64,000 nucleotides of DNA, taken from positions 28,499,505 through 28,563,504 of the forward strand of contig JACMZG010001863.1 in assembly GCA_018340805.1 (NCBI GenBank), read 5' to 3'. The translations under genes were made by a program, and so were the position numbers. The first letter of the stretch is position 1. Every line of letters starts with the position of its first letter. The notes under the pieces are model-generated. The model made no database searches and had not been told where the DNA came from. It saw nothing but the letters and a program-made list of their open reading frames with translations. Of this stretch, positions 20,856-33,956 are shown piece after piece. This DNA comes from Microvelia longipes. Its lineage: Eukaryota; Arthropoda; Insecta; Hemiptera; Veliidae.

Positions 20856-23632
20856 GTCAGGCGCCACGCATTGGTAGTGACAGGGATACCCAAACTATTT
20901 GTCGCCTGTTTGTCACGGATAAGACAAAAAAATTTAAGTTTTTAGTTGACAGCGGCGCAGACATTTCTGTAGTTCCAGCAAGTTTGAGTGATAGAAAAAA
21001 CGAGACTGACATTGTTTTTTACGCAGCGAATGGTACACAAATAAAAACTTACGGTCAACGAAACCTGGTATTAAATCTTGGCTTACGTCGTGAATTTCCT
21101 TGGAAGTTTACTATAGCCCAAGTAAAGGAATCTATAATAGGCGCAGATTTCCTTCGCCATTATGGATTACTGGTAGACATAAAAAACAACAAGGTTACAG
21201 ACCCAATCACAAGTTTATCATCGAACGTCGAGTGTCACAACAACGCACCAGGGACCACGATAACAACTATCGACTGCACTGTAGATCCTCGCATAAAACC
21301 GATCTTAGAGAGACATAAAGAAGTGCTAAACCCAAACAGAAAGCAGCCTGATACGAGTGGTACGACGTATCATTATATTGAGACCAAGGGACCACCTATT
21401 AGTTGCAAGCCTAGAAGACTATCAGCGGATAAGTACAAAATAGCAAAAGCAGAATTTGATAGAATGCTAGCCGAAGGAACCTGTAGACCATCCAAGAGTC
21501 CTTGGAGTAGCGCTCTGCACATGGTGCCGAAAAAAACGGGTGATTGGAGACCATGTGGGGACTACAGACGTTTAAATGCGGTAACTGTTCCCGACCGATA
21601 TCCGATTCCCAATGTACACGATTTTCGACATCACACGGACGGATGCGTTATATTCAGTAAAATAGACTGTCATAAGGCATACAACCAGATACCGGTACAC
21701 CCACCTGACATCGAAAAAACAGCAATAATTACTCCATTTGGACTTTTTGAATTTCCTTTTATGGGATTCGGATTTCGGAACGCGGGCAGCACGTTTCAGC
21801 GTTACATTCATAAAGTTTTACATGGTTTAGAGTTTATATTTGTATATTTAGACGACATTTTAATAGCCTCAAAATCAACTGAGGAGCACCTCAAGCACAT
21901 CGAAATTGTACTTACGCGTTTAAAAAAATTCTTCCTGTCAATAAACTTAACAAAGTGTGAATTTCTTAAGTCAAAAATCGAATTTTTAGGGTTCGAATTG
22001 ACGAAAGAAGGCATAAAACCATCTCAAAAACGCGTAGAAGCTATAAACAAAATTTCACAACCGCAAACTGTACACGAAATGCAGCAGTTTTTAGGCGCAA
22101 TTAACTTTTATAGAGAATTTATTCCAGGAGCAGCTGGCATACAAGCTCCTCTAAATGTAGCTTCTACCAAAAAGAAAGACAAGACTCGAGTAACATGGAC
22201 ACCGGAAATGACAGACTCATTCAACAAACTGAAATTAGCTCTACAAAACTGCACTGTACTTGCATCACCTGCACCAAATTTACCTCTACAAATTTATACT
22301 GACGCGTCAGATACAGCGATAGGAGCATCTTTGGAACAATTTAATGACGGAAAACGCCAACCGTTAGCATTTTTCTCGAGAAAGTTAAACGATGCACAAA
22401 GAAAGTACAGTACGTATGACAGAGAGCTTTTAGCCATATACGAAGCAATCAGGTATTTTCAAGAGACAATAGCAGGTAGTGACGTCACTGTTTTCACCGA
22501 TCACAAACCTATTATATATGGTCTAAAAAGAGTGAACAGTAAAATGACGAACCGGCAGATACGTCACTGGCAATACATCTCGGAATTTACTAGCGATATC
22601 AGACATATTGCCGGAGAAAACAACAACATGGCCGACCTGTTGTCAAGAGTCAATGAAATAAGAGATCGAGGAATAAATAGTGAAAAATTATATCAAGCAC
22701 AGCAAGAAGACAAAGAGTTACAGGACACACGACAAGACCTCCAAAAAATGACAATAGACGGGCACGAAATTTATTGTAAATATGAAAACAACCATGTTCG
22801 ACCATATGTACCTAAATTACTCAGGAAAACTGTTTACGATTTAATTCATAACTTAGCACATCCGGGCATCAAACAAACTACAAAATTAGTAGGTAAGCGT
22901 TATTTTTGGCCAAGTCTGAAACAGGATTGCAAAAATTGGAGCAGAAACTGCCTAGCATGTCAAAAATCTAAGGTAGGAAGACATATAAAGGCACCTTTGA
23001 GTCCTTTTATGCCTCCCTCAGACAGATTCGCTCACGTACACTTGGACATCGTAGGGCCGTTACCAACATGCAACGGTCAAAAATACCTCCTTACATGTAT
23101 CGACAGATTCACAAGATGGCCAGAAGCATACCCAATACCCGATCAGCAAGCAGAAACAATCGCGAAAACGTTTTTCGAACAGTGGGTAGCACGTTTTGGA
23201 TCACCGGTCTCACTAACAACAGATCAAGGTAAACAGTTTGAGTCAAAACTGTTTTCTGAGCTTTTAAAGCTAACTGGAACGATGAGAATCAGAACTACAG
23301 CGTATCACCCTCAAGCCAACGGACTGGTAGAAAGGATGCATAGAACACTGAAAGCGGCAATGCGAGCTCATAACAAAAATAACTGGACACAAACGTTGCC
23401 AGCAGTTTTGTTAGGGTTAAGAATAGCGGTTAAAGAGGAGGCTGAAGCATCTCCAGCAGAACTGGTCTATGGGTCTACATTGAGAGTACCAGGGGAGATG
23501 TTTGAAGCAGGGAAACCGAAAGAACAAACAGAAGTAGTCCAAGAGCTGAAGAACATCATGGAAAGGCTAAGACCAGTGCCAGTAAAATGGCATGGATCTA
23601 GCCCAGCCATTCATAAGCAAGGCTGTCAGTGA
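20852..23632 (+). CDS. pol: Ty3/gypsy Pol polyprotein (protease, RT, RNase H, integrase), C-terminus frameshifted
   Basis: The frame is open for 926 codons. The protease motif [12 protein letters not shown] is at about residue 32. RT has [15 protein letters not shown] and YLDDILIAS. RNase H has [11 protein letters not shown], the Glu in [11 protein letters not shown] and FTDHKPI. Integrase has an HHCC finger (HNLAHPG to CLACQKSK) and the D,D,E residues in [15 protein letters not shown] and ANGLVER. There is no start ATG, so expression as a Gag-Pol fusion is likely. The frame runs off at [12 protein letters not shown], and the integrase C-terminal domain continues in another frame from about 23592. 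One small indel thus breaks an otherwise complete pol. Given near-identical LTRs, it may be recent or an assembly error. Confidence 0.92.
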   Translation: MSQAPRIGSDRDTQTICRLFVTDKTKKFKFLVDSGADISVVPASLSDRKNETDIVFYAANGTQIKTYGQRNLVLNLGLRREFPWKFTIAQVKESIIGADFLRHYGLLVDIKNNKVTDPITSLSSNVECHNNAPGTTITTIDCTVDPRIKPILERHKEVLNPNRKQPDTSGTTYHYIETKGPPISCKPRRLSADKYKIAKAEFDRMLAEGTCRPSKSPWSSALHMVPKKTGDWRPCGDYRRLNAVTVPDRYPIPNVHDFRHHTDGCVIFSKIDCHKAYNQIPVHPPDIEKTAIITPFGLFEFPFMGFGFRNAGSTFQRYIHKVLHGLEFIFVYLDDILIASKSTEEHLKHIEIVLTRLKKFFLSINLTKCEFLKSKIEFLGFELTKEGIKPSQKRVEAINKISQPQTVHEMQQFLGAINFYREFIPGAAGIQAPLNVASTKKKDKTRVTWTPEMTDSFNKLKLALQNCTVLASPAPNLPLQIYTDASDTAIGASLEQFNDGKRQPLAFFSRKLNDAQRKYSTYDRELLAIYEAIRYFQETIAGSDVTVFTDHKPIIYGLKRVNSKMTNRQIRHWQYISEFTSDIRHIAGENNNMADLLSRVNEIRDRGINSEKLYQAQQEDKELQDTRQDLQKMTIDGHEIYCKYENNHVRPYVPKLLRKTVYDLIHNLAHPGIKQTTKLVGKRYFWPSLKQDCKNWSRNCLACQKSKVGRHIKAPLSPFMPPSDRFAHVHLDIVGPLPTCNGQKYLLTCIDRFTRWPEAYPIPDQQAETIAKTFFEQWVARFGSPVSLTTDQGKQFESKLFSELLKLTGTMRIRTTAYHPQANGLVERMHRTLKAAMRAHNKNNWTQTLPAVLLGLRIAVKEEAEASPAELVYGSTLRVPGEMFEAGKPKEQTEVVQELKNIMERLRPVPVKWHGSSPAIHKQGCQ

Positions 23633-23879
23633 TTGTAGCCATGTATTTTTGCGCACTGATGCCCACAAGGCACCTTTAGCAACTCCGTATGAAGGGCCGT
23701 TTTTAGTCCTCGATAGGAACGAAAAAAATGTAAAAATTGAAGTGAAAGGGACAAAGAAATGGGTATCATTAGACCGGATAAAGCCTGCTTTTATCGCCAG
23801 CATTTGGAAAGATGAAGATTCAGAACCGGAATGTCGATCAAGCGAAATATCGAAAAAGTCAGTTCGGTTCGCGGAATGA
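23592..23879 (+). CDS. Pol C-terminal segment in shifted frame (integrase C-terminal domain)
   Basis: This frame reads [20 protein letters not shown] then [15 protein letters not shown] and [10 protein letters not shown]. That is the SH3-like integrase C-terminal domain normally fused to the core. The preceding frame overlaps it for about 40 bases. The stop is just upstream of the polypurine tract. Confidence 0.8.
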   Translation: MDLAQPFISKAVSDCSHVFLRTDAHKAPLATPYEGPFLVLDRNEKNVKIEVKGTKKWVSLDRIKPAFIASIWKDEDSEPECRSSEISKKSVRFAE

Positions 23880-23935
23880 TGTTCGCCATCCAAGGCGCCA
23901 CGGTGCCACTGGTATGATAGTGAACCTAAGATGTT

Positions 23936-23951
23936 CACTAGGGGGGAGGTA
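23936..23951 (+). other. Polypurine tract
   Basis: The purine-rich AGGGGGGAGG run lies directly before the TGTGG start of the 3' LTR. It is the expected plus-strand primer site. Confidence 0.8.
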
Positions 23952-24110
23952 TGTGGCCGCCAGGATGACGGGTGTCAGTCAAAATAATTTAATTTAAAGT
24001 TGTTGATTTTTGTCAAGTTTTAGAAAAATAGAACTTTTATATTCGTTACAAGAGAGAAGGGTTTTCTGTATACTAGCAGTTAAGTTAGGCTAAAACTAAG
24101 ATCCTCTAAA
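23952..24110 (+). repeat. 3' LTR (159 bp)
   Basis: One T longer than the 5' LTR and otherwise identical. It is followed by GCCC (24111-24114), the 4-bp target duplication, and then by PLE sequence that continues the interrupted endonuclease frame. Confidence 0.95.
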
Positions 24111-24424
24111 GCCCTCATAAAGTCGGTTGTCTTCATTATTATATTCGATCTTAACATAAATGAGAGAGGAGAATCATCACCCCTTCTGAGAGCTATGCTA
24201 CAAGCGCCATAGCCTCCTACTGACAGTCTGACTCTCATATCTAATAAAAAAAAACGACTCACTTCTCTTTTTCTTTACATCTCAACGGTAGTTATTTTAT
24301 TTATTTTTGCTTATTTTGTTTATTAGGTTATTTGTAATTTATTTTTGCCTTCATTTCATACTTTTGCTCATCATTTGTTAAATAATTTTTTGTGTTTTAC
24401 TTATTTTATTTGCTTGTTTGTTAG

Positions 24425-24475
24425 GTTTTGCACTGATGATGGCCTCTAGTTAGGTTGAAAGCACTTTGCCAATAA
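24425..24475 (+). ncRNA. Hammerhead-ribozyme-like motif, right PLE end
   Basis: TTTTGCA, CTGATGA (24433-24439), a stem II loop (GGCCT with AGGTT), GAAA (24457-24460), GCAC, TT and TGCC follow in order. It equals the left-end motif except that the palindromic GCGC of helix III is GCAC, so this copy is probably impaired. AATAAAG follows and may act as a poly(A) signal. Confidence 0.6.
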
Positions 24476-24549
24476 AGTTTTATTTTGTGGAGAGACTTCT
24501 TTTCTTTCATTATTTATAATGGACTCCATTCACGCTCACTCTAAGGATA

Positions 24550-25780
24550 TATTCTTAGATAATTATTTCTTGAGTAAATTTTGCTCTATATCTTTTTGTA
24601 TTCTTTAATGCTTATTCCTATTTCCTATGCTGAAATGTACGAAATAAATAGTAAATAGTTTTAGTTTCATTTCGTAAAAAAAACCAATCAAGCCTCTTCT
24701 TTAATCCATTTAAAAATAAATATGAATCTTTACAAAAACCAAGGGTCTTCAACCCTTGAAGACCAAATCAGTGCTTCACACTGATTTGTGAGTAGCAAGA
24801 GCAGGTAAAAAATTCAATGACAAATTAAACTTAAAACTTTATTTTAAATTTGATAGTTTTAGTTTACTAGTACTGAGCAATTTTTTGCCTAAAATTTCAA
24901 ATCAGGTCACGGACTGTCATGAAAAACTGGGTAATCTTATGCACGTATTAGTGTTATATAATAATACTTCATGATTATGTATTATAAAATCAAACAAAAC
25001 ACTTATACTGAAAAGATAAATTAAAAACGTATTAAGTGAGGCCAATGTTCTTTTAATTAAATAAAATGTTCTTAGACTGTAATTTATGTAAAGATCTTTT
25101 TTATTGCACCTTTTTGTCTGGTGCGCGTGTCTCATATAAACCACTTGTTAAAGAATGGCTTATTAATCTCCTCCTTTATTTCTTTAAAAAGTGTATATAC
25201 ACTACAAAAATTTAAACATTTCTGAGATAAAAACACAGATTAACATAGAAATCTTATCTGACTGAATAAATTTTCCTTTATTTTAATTAACTACTCAAAA
25301 TACCTGTATTTGAGTCCATTGTTGCTAATTATTTATCTTTAGCACTCATTATTAAGATTAAATGTGTATTGTTTAAAAGTTACAAATATTCATTTAAATA
25401 ATGTTTTCAAAGCTAGTTTCATCAATTTTTATTTGATTTTTCTATTCTATTCTATACTGATTTTTACTGCCATAACTAATAATATTTCATGGTATTTTTG
25501 GTTTATTGTGTGCAATATGTTTTGGCTAATAGAACAAAATTTTAATTTAACTCTATAAAATAAAAGAGTGCAGTTACATTGGATATAAACGTATTATTGA
25601 CTGGATTGGTAATAATAGTATTAATAATTTGTAAGCATTTGGTTTTATTATACTTAAAAAGAATTGAAAGTCGTAGCTAATTGTCAATAGGAAATTAGTC
25701 CTTAGAAAACTTGAAATATGATTTTATAAAATTCTTCTGAGTTTTTATATTATTTTTTAATATTCTAATTTGACTTACAG
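24550..25780. other. Intergenic DNA with two adjacent perfect hairpins
   Basis: Mostly AT-rich. GGTCTTCAA / TTGAAGACC (24744-24764) abuts AAATCAGTG / CACTGATTT (24765-24787), two perfect 9-bp stems with no gap. A TTACAG acceptor at 25780 begins the first coding exon of the next gene, so an untranslated exon should lie upstream; I could not place it. Confidence 0.5.
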
Positions 25781-25797
25781 GGTAAAAGAATAAAGCG

Positions 25798-28700
25798 ATG
25801 TCTAAAAAATCAATAAGAAAACAATGTGTCGTAGGAATAAAAAATAGGAATAATTGTTTAAATATTTCATTCGAGGAGATATTATATATAATATGTGTTA
25901 CTCTTCTTTGTTGTGGTAAGTTTGATTTTTAAGTTTTTATAGATATCTTATGATAGTTATAAAAGTATTTATGATTAAGGGTAATATAAAAAGCTTGAAA
26001 CTGCATTTAAATCTTTTTAAATTGAAAGGGTGTCAGCATAAATTTATGAAATTTTATAACAATCAGAGAAAAAGTTGAGGAACGGCTTTTAGAAACTGAT
26101 TTCAAATTAAAAAGCAAATCACAAGCTGCCTCCATACCAAAAGAGCTAGATCATTTGGATTTTGAAATGGGTCATTTAAAGTTTTAAATTAGGAATGACT
26201 CTAGGATTAATAAAGTTTTCCTTTTCCTTTTTGGAAAAATTGCTTGCACTCATTCAAAGACAATCTAATTTATCTAAATTAATAAAATAATCCGAACAGA
26301 TACCTGATCTAAATTTTATTCATCTGGTCTCTTGTCTATAGTAATATTTATTTTTTTAAGTAAAAATTTTATAATTGCATTGCTTTTCAAGGTGTGGAAT
26401 TTGGTTACGATGTACCCGCATCACTTCAAGTAATCATGGAGAAAAATTATAATTTATCAAACTATGAATATTCTTTATTTTATTCATTATATGCGCTACC
26501 CAACCTTTTCTTGTGCTTTTTTGGAGGATTTTTAATTGATAGGTAATGTAGAGAAACCTATCTCCTATCTATACATGTATTGCTACTATTTGCTACAAAT
26601 TAATATATAGAATACCTGCTAGAACAAATTATTAATGAATGTGCCAACATAGACTAACAATTTAGAAGAAAAAATATTTAAAGACAGCATAATCTATGAT
26701 CAAAGGATCATAGATGAAAGATGGACAAAATGGGTAGCTTAATAGAATATTTTGTATTTTGTTTATCTTAAAGCATGCTTTATCTTTAAATTTAACTCTT
26801 TGTAAAATATTATAAAGAAAATACATATTTTAGAAAATATGGGGAAAACAAATTATACATTTTTAAATGGCCTTTTCTTGAGAAAAATGCCCTGAGCTAT
26901 GTAGGATATTAAGTAACAAAAAAATCAGGATTAAGTACCCAGACTTTGTATAAGTCAAAGGCTTTCTTAGTAGAAGTCTGTTTAATATAGATAGATACCT
27001 AAGTGCTGTTTTTTCCCCCTCTTCCCCAATCTTTAATCACTTGTTTCTGTGATTCAAACATGAGTAAAACCATTTGATGCTGCCATATTTGATCTTTTTG
27101 ATTGAAAAATGCAAATATTCTTCTCCTAAACAAGTATTACCAAATTTAACTAAGGAATTAGTAATAATTATATTTTTATATAAGTTCATATTTATTTTAG
27201 AAATATATTTATTATTAGCTGATAAAACTAACAAAATTGGAATGAATATTTTTTTAGTGTCTTAGGCATAAGAACAAGTACAGTGCTTTACATGATTATA
27301 GCTTTAGTTGGATCTCTGTTCTTTGCTCTGGGTGGATTTGCTGATCTCATTTGGCTGATGCTTCTAGGAAGACTTTTATTTGGGTAATAGAGCTACAACT
27401 TTTTACAAGATTTAAAAAATATTTTTTTATTTAATAAATTGGTGATATTTTCTTCTGATGTTGTAATAATATAATTAATATTGTCATTGTTTAACTAATT
27501 TTGTTCTAATTACATACTGAAGTATTCTTAATTTTTGTTGAGCATCCTAGCATATATTTTAAGATAAAAGAAAAGCTTTTTGTTGAAAAAGTATGAATAA
27601 TTTATATTGTTTATTAATTGTTGAATACTTATTAGTTATCATGCCGACTGATAATTTCTGAAACCAACAATTGTTTTAACTCTTCAGTTGAAAATAAAAT
27701 TGGTGGAAACTGAAGCTGATCATAAATCGGCTAGTAAAATAATTTAAAGTAATAGTCTTTTATTTAATAAAGTGTTCTCACATTTAAATTTTTATTTGCA
27801 GATTAGGTGCTGAAATGGGTTCAAGTGTATGCCTTAATTATTTGACATTTACTAAATTTAAAAACACTAATATGAATTTAGTTTTCTCAATATCTGATAA
27901 TTTTGGGTACATTGGTAATATTGCTGTGTATCAAGTTTCATACCGATTGTTCGATTTATTCAAAAAAGATAATTCTGAAAAGCAATCTCTAAAATTTGTT
28001 TTAATGATAAGTAAGTAATAACTAAATTAAATTTAATATTTACTTTTATATTGAATTTGTATATTATTTCTAGAAGGTTTGAATCGTAAGTCTATTGTGG
28101 GTGACTGCTTTAAGACAAAAAACACATTGATATAATCACTTTAATCAATCACCTCATATCAGCAAAATAGCTGGTGTAAAATTTTAAACTTTACGCCTGC
28201 TAGCTGTTAATAATAATAATAATAATACTAGGCGTAAAAATCATATGCTTTTATTTTTTTAGCTTCCAGTGTGTTTCTTATAAGTTGTGTCTGCGGAATA
28301 CTGATGACTTACTTAAAATCTAGTGATAACTCCAATCTACCAGAAGAAGAAAAAGAACCAATAAATGAAAAACAAGAAAAAATAAGAAAAAACATAGAAA
28401 ATAAAGAATTTAATGAACCAAGATTTGGAACCAAAATATTAAAAACAATACAATTCAATATACTTCAATTGTTTAAAACTTTATGGGAATTTCCTAAAAT
28501 GTTTTGGCTGCTTTGCTTGTTATCAGCATGTTTTGCCAATGCTATCTTCACTTTTGAAACATTTTTACAGTAGGTAATTATTACTATATTAAAATGAATA
28601 TTATTTATGAAAAAAAAAATAAGAAAAATATTTTATTTCCTGCGCTTAATACTACTTTTATATTTACTTGAAAGCTTTGCCTGCACCATTATCTTTATTA

Positions 28701-31700
28701 GTAAAAATGTAAACATATGTTCGAGAACCTATGTCATGATATAGCAGATGAAGAAACTAATTTTAATTAGTTTGCATAATAGTTAATAGAATGCATTACT
28801 AGTTAAAAAACACATCATTGAAGGGCTAAGATTTGTATTGCAGGATTGCCAATTGTGAAAATTTCCCTCCAAAACCTCTTGCACATTTATTTCGTCTTGA
28901 TTTACACCCCAGTAAAGTTAGCAAATAGGAAACTAAAAATAAATTTAATCAACGTAACAACTATTTTGAAGTATCAAAAAGAAGAAAAAATTCTAATGAT
29001 TTTTTTGGTATTTTGAGTCAAATTAGTTCTCCATTCCTTTTTTTTGTGCCCATTACAATTATTATGAGGTTGCAACCAGACAGTTGTTATGGTCTCAGTA
29101 TTTTGGTTAATTTCCAACTAATGCATTTTAAACACAACATGTGCTTAAAAATATAAATTCCACTTTTTAACAGTTTGCTTTTTTTCAGGGGAATGCTAAC
29201 GGAAGAATATGGTCTATCCTTAACAGATATTGGTTACCTTAATATATTATTAAATATAACTAAGATATTATCCTCTATCCCTCTAAGTATGCTTGTAGAT
29301 AGAGAAGGAAGAAACACTATTTTTGTTATGATGGCAATAATAATTGCTTTTCTTGCACATTTACTATTATACATGAGTGTGCAACCTAAAATATGTCTGG
29401 TAAGAAGCTACAACTTACTAATTCTTTAAAAACATGTTGCTTAAAAATATTTCTAAAAAATCAAATAGGATATACATATGTATGTATATCCTTTTTTACC
29501 CCAAACTAATAAATAAAATATGGCTCTGGTTTATGTAAAAATGAATACTGTATTCTTTTGCGAATAAAGAACTTGTTTGAAAAAAATATAAAGTGTTACA
29601 TCAAAACTTGATTCTAGAATTTACTGTTTAAAAATATGTATATACAAGTATAATGCATGTATATAATGTAACTTTGCATAAATAATAAAAATATTATTGG
29701 TTTAAAATAATAACACTTAAAAATTTTTTTAAGTGTCATAGTTACTGAACTATTGATTACTTTCAAATGTATTGGTTATCTTAAAGCTGTGCTACCTGAA
29801 CCTATTTTCAAACTCCCACAATTTAATTATTATAATAATATATTTAAATAAACAGGCCATTTTACAAATGTTTTATTCTATTCAATAAAGAGGAAAACAT
29901 AACAATTTGTCATTAAAGCTTCAGCATTTTGTATAAAAGTGCAGCAAATAATCTGATGAGTCTAGCACCCTCCAATTTTCCTATTTGTTAAAAAATCTAA
30001 AAATGTTGAACGGATTCTGTAGCTTACACTAAATTAAATGAGATTTTTATGAAAATTGTAGCTTTAATTGGGCGAATAAAACATAATTATTGTGTTTAAT
30101 GCCACAAGGTCAATAGGTAAATGTTACAAAGTAAAAACAAGATAAGATAACCAACTCGATGTTCCAAGGTCAATCTGAAAAATAAATACTGATTGTAATA
30201 AAAAATATAAATCTTTCATTTTTAGTCGATGTAATTTTTAGTTGAAGTACACCTTTAATATATTTTTTTAAATGACTTAAAGATAATATCCTCTATAAGT
30301 GACAAACGCCTTATTACAATATTACTTAAAAAAATTGTAATATTTTTAAATATTTTATTACAAGGTTTTATTTTAATTAAAAAATATTAATTTATTTTCA
30401 AATTAATAGCTAATTATTACATAAATAATAGAATATAATTCTTTTTAACAAGTTAATTTCATTTTATTAGGTATTGCTGGGATTAGGTTATACAATGTTA
30501 GGAAGCTCAATTGTGCCAATGTATGCTTACCCACTCAAAGAAAAGAATTATGGTCTTTGCTATGGAATGTGAGTAGAATATCTATTTTATAATATTTTAT
30601 TTTATTTTTATTTAAAGGAATAAATAATTATGTCATACAATTTAGCTATGTTGTTATAAATAAATCTATTAGTAAAAGTAAAACTTTTTGGAAGTTAATT
30701 TTTAAAGAACTACTTTGTTGCAGTTTCACCTGAAGAGAAGTATAACAAACCTTGTTCGCAAAGAAAGTAATCAATCTTTTCTCATATTTATATTATTAAT
30801 AGTAAAACATTTTAGCAAAAAAAAAGTTTTAAAATGTGACAATCTTAAAAAGAAAATCTTGATGTTGGTCAATCTTAAGTCTTTCATTACAAGGTTTTAT
30901 TTAATGTATATTTTTATCAATGATTTTTATATTTTATTATATAATATCTATATATTATATTTTATAATAAAAGTATATTTACATGTGTTTCAGAGTGACA
31001 AGTTTCTCAAATTTAAGTTTATTCATTTGTCCTCTGATAGCTGGTGAAATAATAGACAAATTTGGTTACATAGCTGCTGAGTTGTTTTACATGGCTGGTT
31101 TGATTGGTAAGTTTATCTAAGACTTAAAAAGTTGAGTGGTAACAAATAAATATTGTAAATATATCTTATTGCTAATTGTAATAGTATACATTTTATAAAA
31201 AAATTGGTTTAAAAAAGTCAACATAATATATTTTACCAGAAATGTTTGTGTTAAATAAATAAGATAAAAGTTTTTGGAATACTAAGAAGAATGCTCATCT
31301 AATATTGAGTAAATTTAAGTAAAATAACTTTTAACAATTTTTACTATCCTAATACTGTAGGTATATAGAAAAAGTATTGGTTGGCAAAAAAAGCCGAAAC
31401 TGGGATATTACCTGAATTATCCGTCTCAGGTAATTGTAAGACCTCCTGAGTGGTTATCATAAAGTTTGTTGTCTGTGTGTGTGTGTGTGTGTAGTGCCAA
31501 GTTTCATCACATTAATAGCATTAAATTAAATTTCATTGAATAACTTGTATACATATTTTATAAAAAAATTGGAAAATAAATCAATTGAATTGAAATTTGG
31601 AACAATAAGTGTACCAAATTCTCTTACCCTGATTTTTTATTTTATTTTGTTAAAGGAGAGTAATTATTATTTGACCTCTTTTTTAGTTGGTTTCTGCTGC

Positions 31701-32237
31701 ATCGTCATAGTGTGGATTTTAGATAAAAAATCTAATGGGATTCTCACAATGACTCCTCAACAGAGAATAGAATATGAACAAATCAGGTAATTAAAAGAAA
31801 AAAATAAGCAATTTATTTAAAAGATAATGATTTAGTTTTGGGTACCAGTAGGTTGTTTTGCAAGTTGTTTAGGAATTTTTATACTTATGATTGGATGCTC
31901 TTCTATGATTTCACTCTAAAGAAGTTAGTTACGCAACATTATGTATTTCAACTTCTCTTATGATATAACCTGTCGAGCCCATAATTGTTTAGTTAACTAT
32001 ATATTAGTTTAGTCTCTATGCATATAAACATCATTTACATGCAACATCTAAAAACAACCTAATAAAAAAGCCTAATAAGTTAAATTTCAAATTAAAGATG
32101 CAATTAATTAATTATTTCTACAATAAATGAATTTGATAAATGTTAGTCTACCTGAATTACTAAACTATTTGTTATACTTTGCATTTATGATTTTGTTTTG
32201 TTTAAGGAACCAACAAGCAGGAAATGATTCGAAATGA
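25798..32237 (+). CDS. Major facilitator superfamily transporter, MFSD1-like
   Basis: Ten exons with canonical junctions: 25798-25915, 26392-26542, 27258-27383, 27802-28010, 28263-28569, 29189-29399, 30471-30568, 30994-31106, 31687-31786 and 32207-32237. They sum to 1464 bases, 487 residues plus TGA. Diagnostic segments are YDVPASLQ (first helix), LFLCFFGGFLID before LGIR (the MFS loop 2-3 region), FALGGFADLIWLMLLGRLLF, and SMLVDREGRN in the second half. About 12 hydrophobic segments are read. A charged loop (EEEKEPINEKQEKIRKN) lies between the two halves. MFSD1 is a lysosomal membrane transporter of dipeptides in mammals. The fly MFSD1 family is an alternative label. ATG 25798 is the first Met after the acceptor. 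The first and last exons are short, as is common in this family. Confidence 0.85.
31385..31570. repeat. Dispersed repeat, copy 1 (internally shortened), with (GT)n
   Basis: GAGTGGTTATCATAAAGTTTGTTGTCTGTGTG and AAGTTTCATCACATTAATAG match the ends of a longer copy at 44840-45180 (GAGTGGTTTTCACGAAGTTG ... AAGTTTCATCTCATTATCAG). It lies in the penultimate region of the transporter gene, just before the exon at 31687. The family is not identified. The text is shown as separate short blocks: GAGTGGTTATCATAAAGTTT and AAGTTTCATCACATTAATAG. Confidence 0.6.
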
Positions 32238-33491
32238 AACCGAAACAATATTGTAAAAAGTATTTGTAAATTACTCTCTTTATAATGATCTGTTGTATTT
32301 AAACATATTTATGCTGAAATAGAATGTGAAATTAAGTAAATATTGAGAAGAGCACATTTCATTTCATATTTTTTTAAATTGCTTTTTTATTATAAAGTAC
32401 AAGGTCAACAAAAACCTAATGCTAATAATCATTTTTTCCTTGCACTGATATGCTTAAATACATTTTCCGTCTCTCCTAAATAGGTGGTGATGCTTTTGTA
32501 TTTTTTGTCTAAAGACACTATGGATATAGATTACAATGTAATTTCATGGAATTACTCTTATTCCATACATTGAATTGCACATACGTGTATAAAAGTTATG
32601 ATAAATAATTTTAAAATACACTTTAAATGTGTTCAAGTGTTTAGAAACATTAATTTATTTTATAAAGAAGTTTGAATCATCAACAATTTTTTATTGAATT
32701 TTGTGCAAATCGATCCATGTTCTTACTAAATAAATAATCTTCTGTTACTATCCAATCATAATTTAGAAATTTTTAGATAGTAAATTTATTTTCACCAATA
32801 TATGTTTAATAATATTTGTGCACATTTATTGAACAAGAGGTAGAATTTAATATATTTTCTAGTCATACTTAAACCCTATAAAAAACAAATAATTTAATTT
32901 GGAAAGGAAATGCAATTTTTATTTAGTATTTTGTAGAGAAAGTTAATCACTACAGTACCTATGATATATCGTATTACCTGAGGTACTAATAGTAATTTGG
33001 TTGTTATTATAGCAAAAAGCTTGGTTGAAAAGAAGGCGGTTAAAAAAATGTAAAAATCATTGGATATAAAAAGGTAATTATTATTATTATTATTATAGTA
33101 TTTTTCTATGTATCTATACGTGGTAATTTAAGTTGTACATAAATAAAAATTCAAGCAATAATGTGTGAAAAGTACAAATTTTTAAATGATTGTAGAATTA
33201 TTATAAATACTGTTTTTTTAAAAATACATTTTATAAAATTTGTTGTTTTTGTTTATTTTATTTATTGATTGGGTTATATTTCTACTGCATACAAGAAACA
33301 AATATAGCATATTTGTCTATTGTAAGAAAATAATGAACAATCTTTTAATAAATAGAGTTAGCAAAGTTATTATTATACATTGCCTTATGTACTAACTTAG
33401 CTATAATGAGAAGTAATCAGTAAAAATAAAAATATTAAATTGAGATTTGACACTTCATATGTGGTGTCTGCTTTATGTCATTGTTCATCTG

Positions 33492-33570
<79 letters not shown>

Positions 33571-33732
33571 TTAAGATAGGAAACACTAAGAAAATACTTA
33601 CATAAAATACATACAACATACAATACACACATACAAAGTACTACAATACTTAGTAAGTAGTATTGTAAGTACTTACAATACTTACAATACTTACATAGTA
33701 TTTACTTATATAAGTAATACTTACTTATATAT

Positions 33733-33775
<43 letters not shown>

Positions 33776-33956
33776 ATATATATATATAATATATATATAT
33801 AATATATATGGTCTCCGTGGTTGAGGAAGGCATCAGTTATTATACTGACCTTTGACACCCCGAAGGTCTGAGGATATGCTCTCAGTTTATATATATTTAT
33901 TATTCAAATAAATGATCGCCAACTTTAGAATACACTTAGAGCGTAAGGGTTGCCTA
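32238..33956. other. 3' UTR and AT-rich intergenic DNA
   Basis: The transporter 3' UTR is not clearly delimited. Downstream are (TA)n arrays at 33498-33565 and 33721-33809, separated by degenerate ACTTACAATA-type repeats. No gene is seen. Confidence 0.5.
33498..33809. repeat. (TA)n arrays with degenerate TACTTACAATA repeats between
   Basis: Two dinucleotide tracts of about 70 and 90 bases flank a 150-base tract of variants of TACTTACAATACTTACA. Confidence 0.9.

Larger units (their letters stand above)
19006..24549 (+). mobile_element. Penelope-like element with inverted arms, split by a young Ty3/gypsy insertion
   Basis: The unit is bounded by a 13-bp direct repeat TATTCTTAGATAA at 18993-19005 and 24550-24562, the likely target duplication. 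Its outer ~100 bases are inverted copies of each other, each containing the hammerhead-like core. The left arm (19006-19480) is a minus-strand 5'-truncated PLE fragment. The right arm (19464-19770, continuing at 24115) is plus-strand and encodes a GIY-YIG endonuclease. Inverted or 5'-inverted arrangements are known for PLEs. An LTR element occupies 19775-24110. Left and right arms share tggtgttctattccc at their inner ends. Confidence 0.85.

Noticed and set aside
33720..33809. Centromere- or origin-like TA tracts
   Set aside because: They are ordinary dinucleotide microsatellites, repeated at six places in the window.
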